Source: Pseudomonas sp. DTU12.3 (GTDB lineage Bacteria > Pseudomonadota > Gammaproteobacteria > Pseudomonadales > Pseudomonadaceae). From it: a stretch of 64,000 nt of DNA. The first letter of the stretch is position 1. Each line of letters begins with the position of its first letter. The notes under the pieces were generated by a model. It was given only the letters and a program-made list of their open reading frames with translations. It was not told where the DNA came from and did not search any database. The stretch lies in assembly GCF_004124275.1 (NCBI RefSeq), contig NZ_CP027218.1, forward strand, positions 918,001-982,000. Direction: 5' to 3'. A program made the translations under genes and the position numbers. Positions 55,879-64,000 of the stretch are shown here, in pieces.

Positions 55879-57237
55879 TTAGTGCTTCTCGGCAGCCAGC
55901 TTGTGCTCGAGGTAGTGAATGTTCACACCCCCTTTGCAGAAGCCTTCGTCACGAACCAGATCACGGTGCAGCGGGATGTTGGTCTTGATCCCGTCAACCA
56001 CGATTTCGTCCAGGGCATTGCGCATGCGTGCCATGGCTTCGTCGCGGGTCGCGCCGTAAGTGATCAGCTTGCCGATCAGCGAGTCGTAGTTCGGCGGAAC
56101 GGCATAACCGCTGTACAGGTGCGAATCGACGCGAACGCCGTTGCCGCCTGGAGCGTGGAAATGCTTGACCGTGCCCGGGCTCGGCATGAAGGTTTTCGGG
56201 TCTTCAGCGTTGATCCGGCATTCCAGCGAGTGACCGCGGATTACCACGTCGTCCTGGGTGAACGACAGCTTGTTGCCAGCGGCGATGCTGAGCATCTCTT
56301 TGACGATGTCGATACCGGTGACCATTTCCGAAACCGGGTGCTCCACCTGAACACGCGTGTTCATTTCGATGAAGTAGAAACGACCGTTCTCGTAGAGGAA
56401 CTCGAAAGTGCCCGCGCCACGGTAACCGATGTCGATGCACGCCTTGACGCAGCGCGCCAGAACTTCTTCGCGAGCCTTCTCGTCGATGCCCGGTGCCGGC
56501 GCTTCTTCGAGAACCTTCTGGTGACGGCGTTGCAGCGAGCAATCGCGGTCGCCCAGATGGATGGCGTGACCCTGGCCGTCAGAAAGAACCTGGACTTCCA
56601 CGTGACGTGGATTGGTCAGGAATTTTTCCAGATAGACCATCGGGTTGCCGAACGCCGCGCCAGCTTCGGTGCGGGTCAGTTTGGCGAAGGCGATCAGGTC
56701 TTCTTCCTTGTGCACCACGCGCATGCCGCGACCACCACCGCCGCCAGCGGCTTTGATGATCACCGGGTAGCCGACTTCACGACCGATGCGCAGTGCCGTT
56801 TCTTCGTCTTCCGGCAGTGGGCCGTCAGAACCTGGAACGGTCGGTACGCCCGCTTCGATCATCGCGTGCTTGGCCGATACCTTGTCGCCCATCAGGCGAA
56901 TGGTGTCGGCTTTCGGGCCGATGAAAGCGAAGCCAGAGTTCTCGACCTGCTCGGCGAAATCAGCGTTTTCCGCAAGGAAACCGTAGCCTGGGTGAATGGC
57001 GGTAGCGCCAGTCACTTCAGCGGCCGCGATGATTGCCGGGATGTGCAGGTAAGAGTGCGCGGCAGAAGCCGGGCCGATGCAGACGGATTCGTCTGCCAGA
57101 CCCAGGTGCATCAGCTCTTTGTCGGCCTTGGAGTAAACGGCGACGGTCTTGATGCCCATCTCTTTGCAGGCACGCAGAATCCGCAGGGCGATCTCACCGC
57201 GGTTAGCGATCAGAACTTTTTCCAACTTCGCAGTCAT
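55879..57237 (-). CDS. accC: Acetyl-CoA carboxylase biotin carboxylase AccC
   Basis: Biotin carboxylase subunit that carboxylates biotin on AccB with ATP and bicarbonate in the first committed step of fatty-acid synthesis, 452 residues. It shows [39 protein letters not shown], the ATP-grasp Gly-rich loop [14 protein letters not shown], and [20 protein letters not shown]. Start 57237 matches the family N-terminus. Adjacent to accB with an 18-base gap. Confidence 0.97.
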   Translation of the reverse strand: MTAKLEKVLIANRGEIALRILRACKEMGIKTVAVYSKADKELMHLGLADESVCIGPASAAHSYLHIPAIIAAAEVTGATAIHPGYGFLAENADFAEQVENSGFAFIGPKADTIRLMGDKVSAKHAMIEAGVPTVPGSDGPLPEDEETALRIGREVGYPVIIKAAGGGGGRGMRVVHKEEDLIAFAKLTRTEAGAAFGNPMVYLEKFLTNPRHVEVQVLSDGQGHAIHLGDRDCSLQRRHQKVLEEAPAPGIDEKAREEVLARCVKACIDIGYRGAGTFEFLYENGRFYFIEMNTRVQVEHPVSEMVTGIDIVKEMLSIAAGNKLSFTQDDVVIRGHSLECRINAEDPKTFMPSPGTVKHFHAPGGNGVRVDSHLYSGYAVPPNYDSLIGKLITYGATRDEAMARMRNALDEIVVDGIKTNIPLHRDLVRDEGFCKGGVNIHYLEHKLAAEKH

Positions 57238-57254
57238 CAAAGGCTCTCCGCAGT

Positions 57255-57713
57255 TCAAACGATGGTGAACAGCGGTTGGTCGTACTCAACCGGCTGGCCG
57301 TCTTCGACGAGGATGGACTCGATCACACCGCTGGTTTCAGCTTCGATGTGGTTCATCATCTTCATGGCTTCGACGATGCACAGAGTGTCGCCTTTCTTCA
57401 CGGTCTGGCCGACTTCAACGAAGGACGGCGAGGTTGGCGAAGATTTACGGTAGAACGTGCCGACCATCGGCGAACGGGCAACAGTGCCGTTCAGCGCTGG
57501 AGCAGCAGCGGCAACCGGGGCTGCAGCAGCAACCGGAGCAGCAGCAGGCGCAGCGGCCGGTGCTTGCATCGGAGCCGGCGCGTAGTACTGCTGAGCCGGG
57601 GTCTTGCTGTGACGGCTGATGCGTACGGACTCTTCGCCTTCCTTGATCTCGAGCTCGTCGATGCCGGACTCTTCCAGCAATTCGATCAATTTCTTAACTT
57701 TACGGATATCCAT
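57255..57713 (-). CDS. accB: Biotin carboxyl carrier protein AccB
   Basis: Carrier subunit of acetyl-CoA carboxylase, 152 residues. The N-terminal [20 protein letters not shown] is followed by an Ala/Pro-rich linker (about 45-80) and the biotinyl domain with the modified lysine in [13 protein letters not shown]. It is upstream of accC on the same strand. Confidence 0.97.
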   Translation of the reverse strand: MDIRKVKKLIELLEESGIDELEIKEGEESVRISRHSKTPAQQYYAPAPMQAPAAAPAAAPVAAAAPVAAAAPALNGTVARSPMVGTFYRKSSPTSPSFVEVGQTVKKGDTLCIVEAMKMMNHIEAETSGVIESILVEDGQPVEYDQPLFTIV

Positions 57714-57761
57714 GAATCATCAACTCCCAAGGGTCGGTCAGGGGCGCTTAACGCTTGTATT

Positions 57762-58214
57762 TCAAGTCGTTGCCGGTGTTTCAAGCTGTTCTAGTGCAGC
57801 CTCCAGGGCCAGTCGGTAACCGCTGGCGCCAAGGCCGCAGATCACTCCCACCGCTACGTCGGAGAAGTAAGAGTGATGGCGGAAAGGTTCGCGTTTGTGC
57901 ACGTTGGACAAATGCACTTCGATGAATGGGATGCTCACTCCCAGCAACGCGTCACGTAATGCGACACTTGTGTGTGTAAAAGCTGCTGGATTGATCAGAA
58001 TGAAATCCACACCTTCGCCGCGCGCGGAGTGGATACGGTCGATCAATTCGTACTCGGCATTACTTTGCAGATAGAGCAGATGATGGCCGGCTTCACGGGC
58101 GCGGCGCTCCAGATCCTGATTGATCTGCGCCAGGGTCGTTGAACCGTAGGTGCCGGGTTCGCGGGTGCCGAGCAGGTTCAGGTTGGGGCCGTGGAGCACC
58201 AGGAGGGTTGCCAT
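57762..58214 (-). CDS. aroQ: Type II 3-dehydroquinate dehydratase AroQ
   Basis: Shikimate-pathway dehydratase, 150 residues. It has [20 protein letters not shown] with the catalytic Tyr, [34 protein letters not shown], and [20 protein letters not shown] with the catalytic His. Start 58214 fits the family; the frame extends to 58235. It lies upstream of accB as in other pseudomonads. Confidence 0.97.
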   Translation of the reverse strand: MATLLVLHGPNLNLLGTREPGTYGSTTLAQINQDLERRAREAGHHLLYLQSNAEYELIDRIHSARGEGVDFILINPAAFTHTSVALRDALLGVSIPFIEVHLSNVHKREPFRHHSYFSDVAVGVICGLGASGYRLALEAALEQLETPATT

Positions 58215-58371
58215 CTGCGTAGTCCTTGTTATCAATGAGCATTCGTCAGAACCCGGCGACTATGCCGCAAAGACTTTGTGACTGTCCAGTTCTATGCAAT
58301 AGCCAGCACGATGGCCGATGTTTGCGCAAAATATGTGACCAAGTGATTTGATCCGGTCATTTGCGGCAATC

Positions 58372-58468
58372 CCTGTAGGAGCTGTCGAGTAAAACGAGGC
58401 TGCGATCTTTTGATCTTGTTTTTAAGATCAGGATCAAAAGATCGCAGCCTTCGGCAGCTCCTACAGGG
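58372..58468. repeat. REP-type inverted repeat
   Basis: Arms ctgtaggagctgtcgagtaa... and ...ttcggcagctcctacagggg with inner gcgatcttttgat / atcaaaagatcgc, between the chemoreceptor gene and aroQ. Confidence 0.85.
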
Positions 58469-58475
58469 GTTTTCG

Positions 58476-60422
58476 TCAGACGCGGAAGGCTTGTACGGCG
58501 GTATGCAGTTGACCGCCGAGAACCAGCAAGTTCTCGCCCTGTTCGCGACCTTGGCCGATCCGCAGCAAGTTATCCCCACCCAACTGATGAATCCGCTCGC
58601 TGTGGTCACGAATCTCGCTGACCGCGCTACTCTGCTGTGCCGTCACGTCGGCAATGCGAATCGCCGTGTCGGAAATGGTCTGGATCGCCCCGACGATCTT
58701 ATCCAGTGCGCCATCCGCCGCTTGCGCCTGATTGGCCGTGGCTTCGGCGTGTTCGACCTGCGCGCGCATGCCTTCAACCGATTGCCGCGCGGCGGTTTGC
58801 AGGCCGGCGATCAGGGTCTGAATTTCGGCAGTCGCGCCGGCGGTGCGTTGCGCCAGCGAACGAACTTCCTCGGCGACCACGGCGAATCCGCGACCCATTT
58901 CCCCGGCGCGCGCCGCTTCGATTGCGGCGTTCAACGCCAGCAGGTTGGTCTGGTCGGCAATCGAGCGAATCACCGTCAGTACACCACCGATGGTTGCCGA
59001 CTCTTCAGCCAGATGCTCGATCATCTGCGCATTGCCCTGCACTTCACCGACCAACGCATGCAGCCCGGTCAGGCTTTGGCCAATCACGGTCTGACCATGT
59101 TCCACGGCCAGTCCGGCATGACGGCTGGCGTCTGCGGCCTGCCGGGCATCCCCAGCCACTTGTTGAATCGTCGCTTCAAGTTCACCGAGAGAGTCGCGAA
59201 TCAGCGCAGTGTCGCCGGCCTGATGTTCAGCGCCACTGTGCAAGTCGTTACTCAGCTCTGCGAGGGTGCGACTGCTGCCGGCGACTTGTTCGGCGTTGCC
59301 GCGAATGGTCCCGACCAGATCCACCAGATAGGCGCGCAAGCGATTGAGCGAAGCCTCAATGTCATGCAGTTCGCGATTAGTCTTGCCCAGATGAATGTCG
59401 CGGCTGAAGTCGCCTTCGGCCCAGGTCGAAAGCGCCGGGGCGAGATTGCTCAGGGTGCGCGAGAGGCGGCGCTGCAAGGTGTCGATCAGCAGCGCGATCA
59501 GCAGAATCAGGCCGATCATCACGCCCTGCATCAGCCGCACTTCGCCTTGAATCTGTCCATGTTGCGCACGCACCACCGGCTCAAGTCCGGCGATGGCTTG
59601 CTGCACGGCGGCGATTTTCTGGTGAGTGGCGGTGCTGAGTTCGGTGCGTTTCTGGATTTGCTCGCGGGTACGCGCCAGTTCTGCCGGATAGCGTCCGAGC
59701 AGGCTGGCGAGTTCGCGTTTGAACCCGACGCCAGCGTCTTCGGCGACAGCTTTTTCGCTGTTCTCGATGCCCATCATTGCTGCGAAATCGTCACTGCCGG
59801 ACTCGCTCTTGGCCACCACGCCGAGCAAGGGCAGGGCATCAATCAATTGCGCCTGAGAGCGAATGTTGCCGACCTCGCGCTCAACGTCCGCCGCCAGTTC
59901 GCTGCGGCCGCTGCTGACCAGCTTGTCCCGCGCTAGCGACAGTTTGCCCAGATGTTGCGAGGCCGCCAGCAACGGCGCCAGATAGCTCGCGTTGCCGTTC
60001 GCATAAGTGCTGAGCTGATCGAGGCTGGCGCTCAATTCACGCTCGGCCTGCAACAGCAAGGCCTGCGGATCACCGGCCAGTTTGCCGGCCGCGAGCAAGT
60101 CGGTTTTGCTGAACTCATCCAGCTCCGCCAGGCTCGGACGCAGCGTATCGGCCAGCGCCGGCGGCAGTTCGCCGAGTTCTTTGCGCAAGCCGTCGATGGC
60201 CTGACTGGCGCTACTCAGACGCAAGGCGTCGCCGCTGGCGAGGTAGTCCTCGACGTTGCGCGCGACTTCGTTCTGAAATTGCTGCGACAGGCGCAGATAG
60301 CGCTCCATCAACAGATACGGGCGTTCGAGGGCTTTTTGCGACCACCACAGCGTGGCGCCGAGTGCGAGGCACACGGCGACCAGCAGCAGCGTATTGAGAT
60401 TGGTGAGCAACTTCAGGCGCAT
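58476..60422 (-). CDS. Methyl-accepting chemotaxis protein, CtpL-like
   Basis: A 648-residue chemoreceptor. One membrane helix near residues 8-28 ([18 protein letters not shown]) and a second near 298-316 ([17 protein letters not shown]) bracket a mostly helical periplasmic domain of about 270 residues. A HAMP linker follows, then the signalling domain with the invariant hairpin tip [20 protein letters not shown] and [15 protein letters not shown]. The equivalent position beside the gcbA homologue in P. aeruginosa holds CtpL, a phosphate-responsive receptor; the ligand here cannot be read from sequence. Start 60422 chosen to put the first helix at the N-terminus. Confidence 0.9.
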   Translation of the reverse strand: MRLKLLTNLNTLLLVAVCLALGATLWWSQKALERPYLLMERYLRLSQQFQNEVARNVEDYLASGDALRLSSASQAIDGLRKELGELPPALADTLRPSLAELDEFSKTDLLAAGKLAGDPQALLLQAERELSASLDQLSTYANGNASYLAPLLAASQHLGKLSLARDKLVSSGRSELAADVEREVGNIRSQAQLIDALPLLGVVAKSESGSDDFAAMMGIENSEKAVAEDAGVGFKRELASLLGRYPAELARTREQIQKRTELSTATHQKIAAVQQAIAGLEPVVRAQHGQIQGEVRLMQGVMIGLILLIALLIDTLQRRLSRTLSNLAPALSTWAEGDFSRDIHLGKTNRELHDIEASLNRLRAYLVDLVGTIRGNAEQVAGSSRTLAELSNDLHSGAEHQAGDTALIRDSLGELEATIQQVAGDARQAADASRHAGLAVEHGQTVIGQSLTGLHALVGEVQGNAQMIEHLAEESATIGGVLTVIRSIADQTNLLALNAAIEAARAGEMGRGFAVVAEEVRSLAQRTAGATAEIQTLIAGLQTAARQSVEGMRAQVEHAEATANQAQAADGALDKIVGAIQTISDTAIRIADVTAQQSSAVSEIRDHSERIHQLGGDNLLRIGQGREQGENLLVLGGQLHTAVQAFRV

Positions 60423-60473
60423 GACGGCTACCAACGGCAGAAATGGTAAGCGCCTGAATTTATTGCGGTTCTG

Positions 60474-62144
60474 TTACAGGGTTATGACCGAATCGGTGGA
60501 ATCCGATGAAAAAGTGGCACTTTGCTTTGATTCCCGCGCAGCTTGCACGCGATTGCGCCCGGCCCCCTTGGCGCGGTACAGCGCCTCATCGGCCTGACTG
60601 GCCATCATCAGGCTGTCGCAGTCGTCGTGCATTTCCACCACGCCGGCGCTGAAGGTGCACCACAAGTCCTGCGGCTGCGCCGGGTAATGGATCTCGGCGA
60701 AACGCTGGCGGATCTCGTCGAGCACTTTGTGCGCAGCTTCTATATCGGTGTCGGGCATGACGATGGCGAACTCTTCACCGCCATAGCGGCCGATGAAGTC
60801 GGTCTTGCGCAAACGCTGCTTGAGAAACAGTGCGAGGCTCTTGATCACGCGATCGCCCATCGGGTGACCATGGCTGTCATTGACCCGTTTGAAGTGGTCG
60901 ATGTCGAGCATCGCAAAGCTCAACGGCTTGCTCTCGCGGCGGGCGCGGAACGAGCAGTCTTCGAGCAATTGCAGAATGTGCGTGTGGTTGTACAGGCCTG
61001 TTAGGCTGTCGCGGACCATCCGTGCTTTCAGATTGCGCGCGCGGGCGGCGCGGTTGCGCACGGTAGTGATCAGATGACGCGGCTTGATCGGTTTGGTCAG
61101 GAAGTCGTCGCCGCCTTCGCTCATCGCATCGAGCTGCTTGTCCAGATCATCCTCGGCCGACAGATAGATGATCGGCACGCTGACATAACGGTCGTTGTGA
61201 CGAATCACCTTTGCCAGTTCCGTGCCGGTGCAGGCCGGCATGTACATGTCGAGGATGATCAGGTCGGGCTGGAAATCGGCCAGTTCGGCCATCGCCTGAA
61301 TCGGTTCGATCAAGGTGCGGGTGACGATGCCGGCACTGTTGAGCAGACGCTCGGTGTGCAGGGCCTGCGCACGCGAGTCGTCGATGATCAACACTTTATA
61401 AGGTTCGTACTGGGCGACGCAGGTGAGGACTTCGATCTTTTCCAGCAGGCTCGACGCTTCGAGGGTGCCGGTGAGGAACTCCTGGCCACCGGCGCGCACG
61501 GCGGCGAGACGGGTCGGGGTGTCGGTTTCGTGCAGGCTGAAGAACAGCAATGGCAGCGGTTCATCCAGACCGACCTGGGCTTCGGCGGCGAGTTTCAGGC
61601 CAACGCCGGCGCCGCTGAAATCCACGTCCATGACAATCGCGGCGGGCAAGCGCTCGACCATCGATGAGCGAAACGCCGCGACACTGTCGAGTGCCTGCGC
61701 GGTGAGGCCGAAGAACTCCAGTTGCTTGGCCAGCCGTTCGGCACGGTCATGATCTTGCAGCATCACGTAGATCGGTTTGCGCAGCGGTGGCAGGAAAGTC
61801 TGGTCGAGTTGATCGCCATGCCGCAGGCCGGTGCGCGACAAACGCTGCATCAAGCGATTGAGGTCGGTGATCAGGCCGCTGCTGAGACGGCCGCGATTGG
61901 CGTCCACCGCTTCCAGCGATTGACTGATGTGATGCGCGAGCTGGGTGTGTTCGGGCTGTTCGAAACGCTCGGCAAAACGCAGCAGGCGCAGGTTGGCCTC
62001 GCTCAGTTCGGCGAGGTCGACGGTGGACCATTCACTGCGTTGCAGGCGCTGCCATATCTCAAGAATCTGACGTGCCTGATGAATTACCCGCTGGGCAAAG
62101 TGGTGCTTGAGACGCTCACGGCTGGGGTCTTCTGGCTCGGTCAT
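60474..62144 (-). CDS. gcbA: Diguanylate cyclase GcbA
   Basis: A 556-residue cytoplasmic c-di-GMP synthase. A helical N-terminal region (1-125) is followed by a degenerate receiver-like domain (about 130-245), a canonical receiver (VLIIDDSRAQALHTERLL, acceptor in LIILDMYMPACTG), and a GGDEF domain with the active motif RYGGEEFAIVMPD. An RKTD inhibitory site lies exactly five residues before GGEEF, so product feedback is likely. GcbA promotes biofilm formation in P. fluorescens and acts in dispersal in P. aeruginosa. The next gene, 52 bases downstream on the same strand, is the chemoreceptor. Confidence 0.9.
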   Translation of the reverse strand: MTEPEDPSRERLKHHFAQRVIHQARQILEIWQRLQRSEWSTVDLAELSEANLRLLRFAERFEQPEHTQLAHHISQSLEAVDANRGRLSSGLITDLNRLMQRLSRTGLRHGDQLDQTFLPPLRKPIYVMLQDHDRAERLAKQLEFFGLTAQALDSVAAFRSSMVERLPAAIVMDVDFSGAGVGLKLAAEAQVGLDEPLPLLFFSLHETDTPTRLAAVRAGGQEFLTGTLEASSLLEKIEVLTCVAQYEPYKVLIIDDSRAQALHTERLLNSAGIVTRTLIEPIQAMAELADFQPDLIILDMYMPACTGTELAKVIRHNDRYVSVPIIYLSAEDDLDKQLDAMSEGGDDFLTKPIKPRHLITTVRNRAARARNLKARMVRDSLTGLYNHTHILQLLEDCSFRARRESKPLSFAMLDIDHFKRVNDSHGHPMGDRVIKSLALFLKQRLRKTDFIGRYGGEEFAIVMPDTDIEAAHKVLDEIRQRFAEIHYPAQPQDLWCTFSAGVVEMHDDCDSLMMASQADEALYRAKGAGRNRVQAARESKQSATFSSDSTDSVITL

Positions 62145-62469
62145 ATCCTGACTACTAGTTAGGCTGCATGCTGAGATCGACTGGTGGCTCTATGCTAGCA
62201 CCTCTTTTCCCTTAGACGAGTGTCGTACGTCAATAATCTGCAGTGCGACACAATTCAGTTTCTGACCGATTGGTTTTGTTTTTGACCTGTTCGTCGGTGA
62301 AGTCCCCGGCCTTCGGGGGCTTTGGGATGTTTCCTGTCATTTGAGAGGAAGCTTCGCAGTCATTGAGAGACATCGTCTGACAGGGCTTTCTGATTTTTCG
62401 TCGAGGCGGCTTCACAGCGGGTTTTGCTTGGTAGGGTTCAGGGATTCCCCTAGAGGCTTTGCGCCCGAC
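62145..62469. other. Intergenic region between divergent gcbA and the 62470 gene
   Basis: 325 bases. A small hairpin ccccggccttcggggg (62309-62324) is present, otherwise nothing recognisable. The frame of the 62470 gene stays open to a TTG at 62341, so part of this stretch may be coding. Confidence 0.4.
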
Positions 62470-63618
62470 ATGAGCCAGTGTTTCAACGAACATGCCAGCG
62501 ATGAACAACGCCTTAACCACAGCACCGTGCCCGTAGCCGATTGTGAATGCAGTGAAGAGTTGCTGTATGGCGAGAAAGTGCGCGTGACCGAGGTACCGGT
62601 GCTCACGTGCCAGTGCCTGTGGCGCGAGTATCAGCGCCAGGCCGAGGAAATCGTTGCGCCCCAGGGCGTCTTTATAGCCGACCCGGTCAAACGCAACCGG
62701 GCGATCAACGCTGCTTATGCCCGACTCTGGCAACACGACAAACGTTTTCAGTGGGCCGGTTTGGCGGCGTTCGCTTCCAAGCAGGTGGGCTGTGGATTGC
62801 TCCATGCCGCTGAAAGCATCGAACGTATCCGCGAAGAGTACGAAGCGCGCCAGCGAATGCGGGAAGGGCGGCGTGAGTCCGGATTGCTGACACCGGGAAA
62901 AATGCCCGAGCAGGCCGAAGACTTGCGGGAATACGAAAAGGCGCAGGCACGTAATCCCGTGCCGTCCGTGGATTTTCGCGCCAGCGGCGAACAGCTGTCA
63001 TTGGTGCAGCAACAGTTCCAGCATGTGTACGAGATGATGGCGATGGGTAATACCACGCTGTTTCTGGATGTTTATCCGTTGCATCAGTTTTATGCGGTGC
63101 GTGGGTTGGGGGAGTTGAAGAAGTGTCTTGAGAATCGGCAAAAAATCTATGGGCATGCAAAATTTCCATTGCTATGGCCAGTGGGGCAGAAGCAACTTCG
63201 CTTCGGTTTGAGATTCCCGGAAGTCGTGAAAGCCTTCGAGGCTATAGAGGCAGGAAGTATTGCCGAAAGCGTGGAGAGTTTGGCTTGGCATGAGCAGCAA
63301 AACATTCTCCAACCAACTATCTACGAAAATCGTCATCTTGTGATGTTGTTGCGCAGCAATCATTTTTCCTACGTTACCGGCTTCCCTTCTGGTGTTGCTC
63401 AGGCCATCGAATTGACCCTCACCAGCCAATGTCAGCGGGTTGATGATGGTCGTACCATCGATTTTGGTCGCAATCCGCTAGCGGACTTGTCGGATATCGA
63501 ACAGCGAATGGAGTTCGTGCTTCGGGCGGCCGATCGTTTTGACAAGATGCTCAATGACGAAAATAGAGATCCATTAGCGCATTCCATTGCTGAAATTGCC
63601 GCCATGGAGGGTGTTTGA
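62470..63618 (+). CDS. Uncharacterised protein, possibly DUF2515
   Basis: A 382-residue soluble protein without a signal peptide. I do not firmly recognise it. The segment NRAINAAYARLWQHDKRFQW followed by AGLAAFASKQVGCGLLHA is suggestive of DUF2515. A charged helical stretch (RIREEYEARQRMREGRRESG) and a C-terminal region with MEFVLRAADRFDKMLNDENR follow. The N-terminus has many Cys and acidic residues (DCECSEELLYGEK). ATG 62470 lacks a clear Shine-Dalgarno sequence, so a TTG at 62341 (425 residues) remains possible. The next gene overlaps its stop, indicating a coupled pair. Such proteins sometimes occur near type VI secretion cargo, but no such gene is in view. Confidence 0.65.
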   Translation: MSQCFNEHASDEQRLNHSTVPVADCECSEELLYGEKVRVTEVPVLTCQCLWREYQRQAEEIVAPQGVFIADPVKRNRAINAAYARLWQHDKRFQWAGLAAFASKQVGCGLLHAAESIERIREEYEARQRMREGRRESGLLTPGKMPEQAEDLREYEKAQARNPVPSVDFRASGEQLSLVQQQFQHVYEMMAMGNTTLFLDVYPLHQFYAVRGLGELKKCLENRQKIYGHAKFPLLWPVGQKQLRFGLRFPEVVKAFEAIEAGSIAESVESLAWHEQQNILQPTIYENRHLVMLLRSNHFSYVTGFPSGVAQAIELTLTSQCQRVDDGRTIDFGRNPLADLSDIEQRMEFVLRAADRFDKMLNDENRDPLAHSIAEIAAMEGV

Positions 63619-64000
63619 AGACCTCTGGTATCGCTCTGCTCAGCTGGCACAGTTGGTCATGGCTGTTGCTTTTGTTTGTTTTGGGACTGGCCGTCGCGCA
63701 CCAGTTGACGCAGCCATTATGGGATGAGCCTGTGATGGTCTTGGAGATTGGGCAGACCTTGGAACACATGGAAGCGCACTCAACTGCCCCATTCAGTGCA
63801 TGGGGGCGAGGCCGCAGCGGTGTTTCGGGCGGTATTCCAAAGACGGATGCGCGCCTGCGATTTGTCGATCCGACATACAGTTTCGAGACGCCTCTGGCGC
63901 GTTTTTTCGCGGTTACTTTTAAAGATAACGTAATCGAATCCCTGCGCATGTCCCCGCAAATCGAGCCATTGCTCATCGACGATGTCATGCGAGTGGTTCT
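63615..64000 (+). CDS. Partial membrane-anchored protein, truncated by window end
   Basis: An open frame from a TTG at 63615 to the window edge (128 codons seen). The TTG overlaps the preceding stop (TTGA) and has ggagg four bases upstream. The product starts with a short polar segment and one strong hydrophobic helix, WSWLLLLFVLGLAVAHQL, followed by a probably periplasmic region with VMVLEIGQTLEHMEAHS and RFVDPTYSFETPLARFFAVT. It is not recognised. The overlap suggests it works with the upstream 382-residue protein. Confidence 0.6.
   Translation, partial: MKTSGIALLSWHSWSWLLLLFVLGLAVAHQLTQPLWDEPVMVLEIGQTLEHMEAHSTAPFSAWGRGRSGVSGGIPKTDARLRFVDPTYSFETPLARFFAVTFKDNVIESLRMSPQIEPLLIDDVMRVV

Noticed and set aside
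62230..62805. 191-codon minus-strand frame overlapping the 62470 gene
   Set aside because: Its peptide shows no family features and it runs antisense through the better-supported gene.

Overview
The window reads as chromosome from a Pseudomonas of the fluorescens group. The evidence is the gene content and order (the run retS-purD-purH-fis-dusB-prmA-accC-accB-aroQ-MCP-gcbA follows the arrangement I know from Pseudomonas), the high GC of the core genes, and many Pseudomonas-type REP palindromes (tgtgggagc.../ctgtaggagc...) between genes. No rRNA, tRNA, CRISPR array, transposase, integrase or phage gene was seen.

Layout. (1) 1-10.8 kb, minus strand: a urea-use regulon, urtABCDE (ABC urea importer) followed by ureD, ureA, two GNAT acetyltransferases, ureB and ureC. 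A good sigma-54 (-24/-12) promoter lies upstream of urtA, which fits nitrogen (NtrC) control. (2) 11.0-14.4 kb, plus strand: an 1112-residue protein of unknown function built from five repeats of about 220 residues, probably DUF4329-like. (3) 14.4-19.5 kb, minus strand: a copper set in transcription order DUF2946, PCu(A)C chaperone, DUF2946, OprC-type TonB-dependent copper receptor, PepSY membrane protein. An orphan HigA-like antitoxin lies upstream. (4) 20.2-28.7 kb: the corrin-ring cobalamin genes as a divergon, cobL-cbiD-cobK on minus and cobG-cobH-cobI-cobJ on plus, with an unrelated small gene inserted at the divergent promoter region. (5) 29.1-43.3 kb, plus strand: two tandem giant genes (2358 and 2334 residues) that closely resemble large clostridial glucosylating toxins (TcdA/TcdB) and lymphostatin. 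Each has an N-terminal GT44-type glucosyltransferase with a DXD motif, a Cys-His-Asp peptidase-like module where TcdB has its InsP6 protease, and a TcdB-like translocation/pore region. They end in a strong terminator shared with marC. (6) 44.3-45.9 kb: two small genes that belong to the same unnamed protein family as the gene inserted in the cob divergon. (7) 45.9-62.1 kb, minus strand: core genes retS, purD, purH, fis, dusB, a DUF3426 zinc-ribbon protein, prmA, accC, accB, aroQ, a chemoreceptor and the diguanylate cyclase gcbA. (8) 62.5-64 kb, plus strand: an unrecognised soluble protein and a partial membrane-anchored protein that runs off the window.

The most interesting part is 23.5-45.9 kb: two giant TcdB/lymphostatin-like toxins on one chromosome together with three dispersed paralogues of a small uncharacterised family, set among ordinary housekeeping operons with AT-rich upstream regions. 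The urea, cobalamin and copper modules are coherent conventional pathways. Functional calls rest on motif and family recognition by reading; no database search was run.
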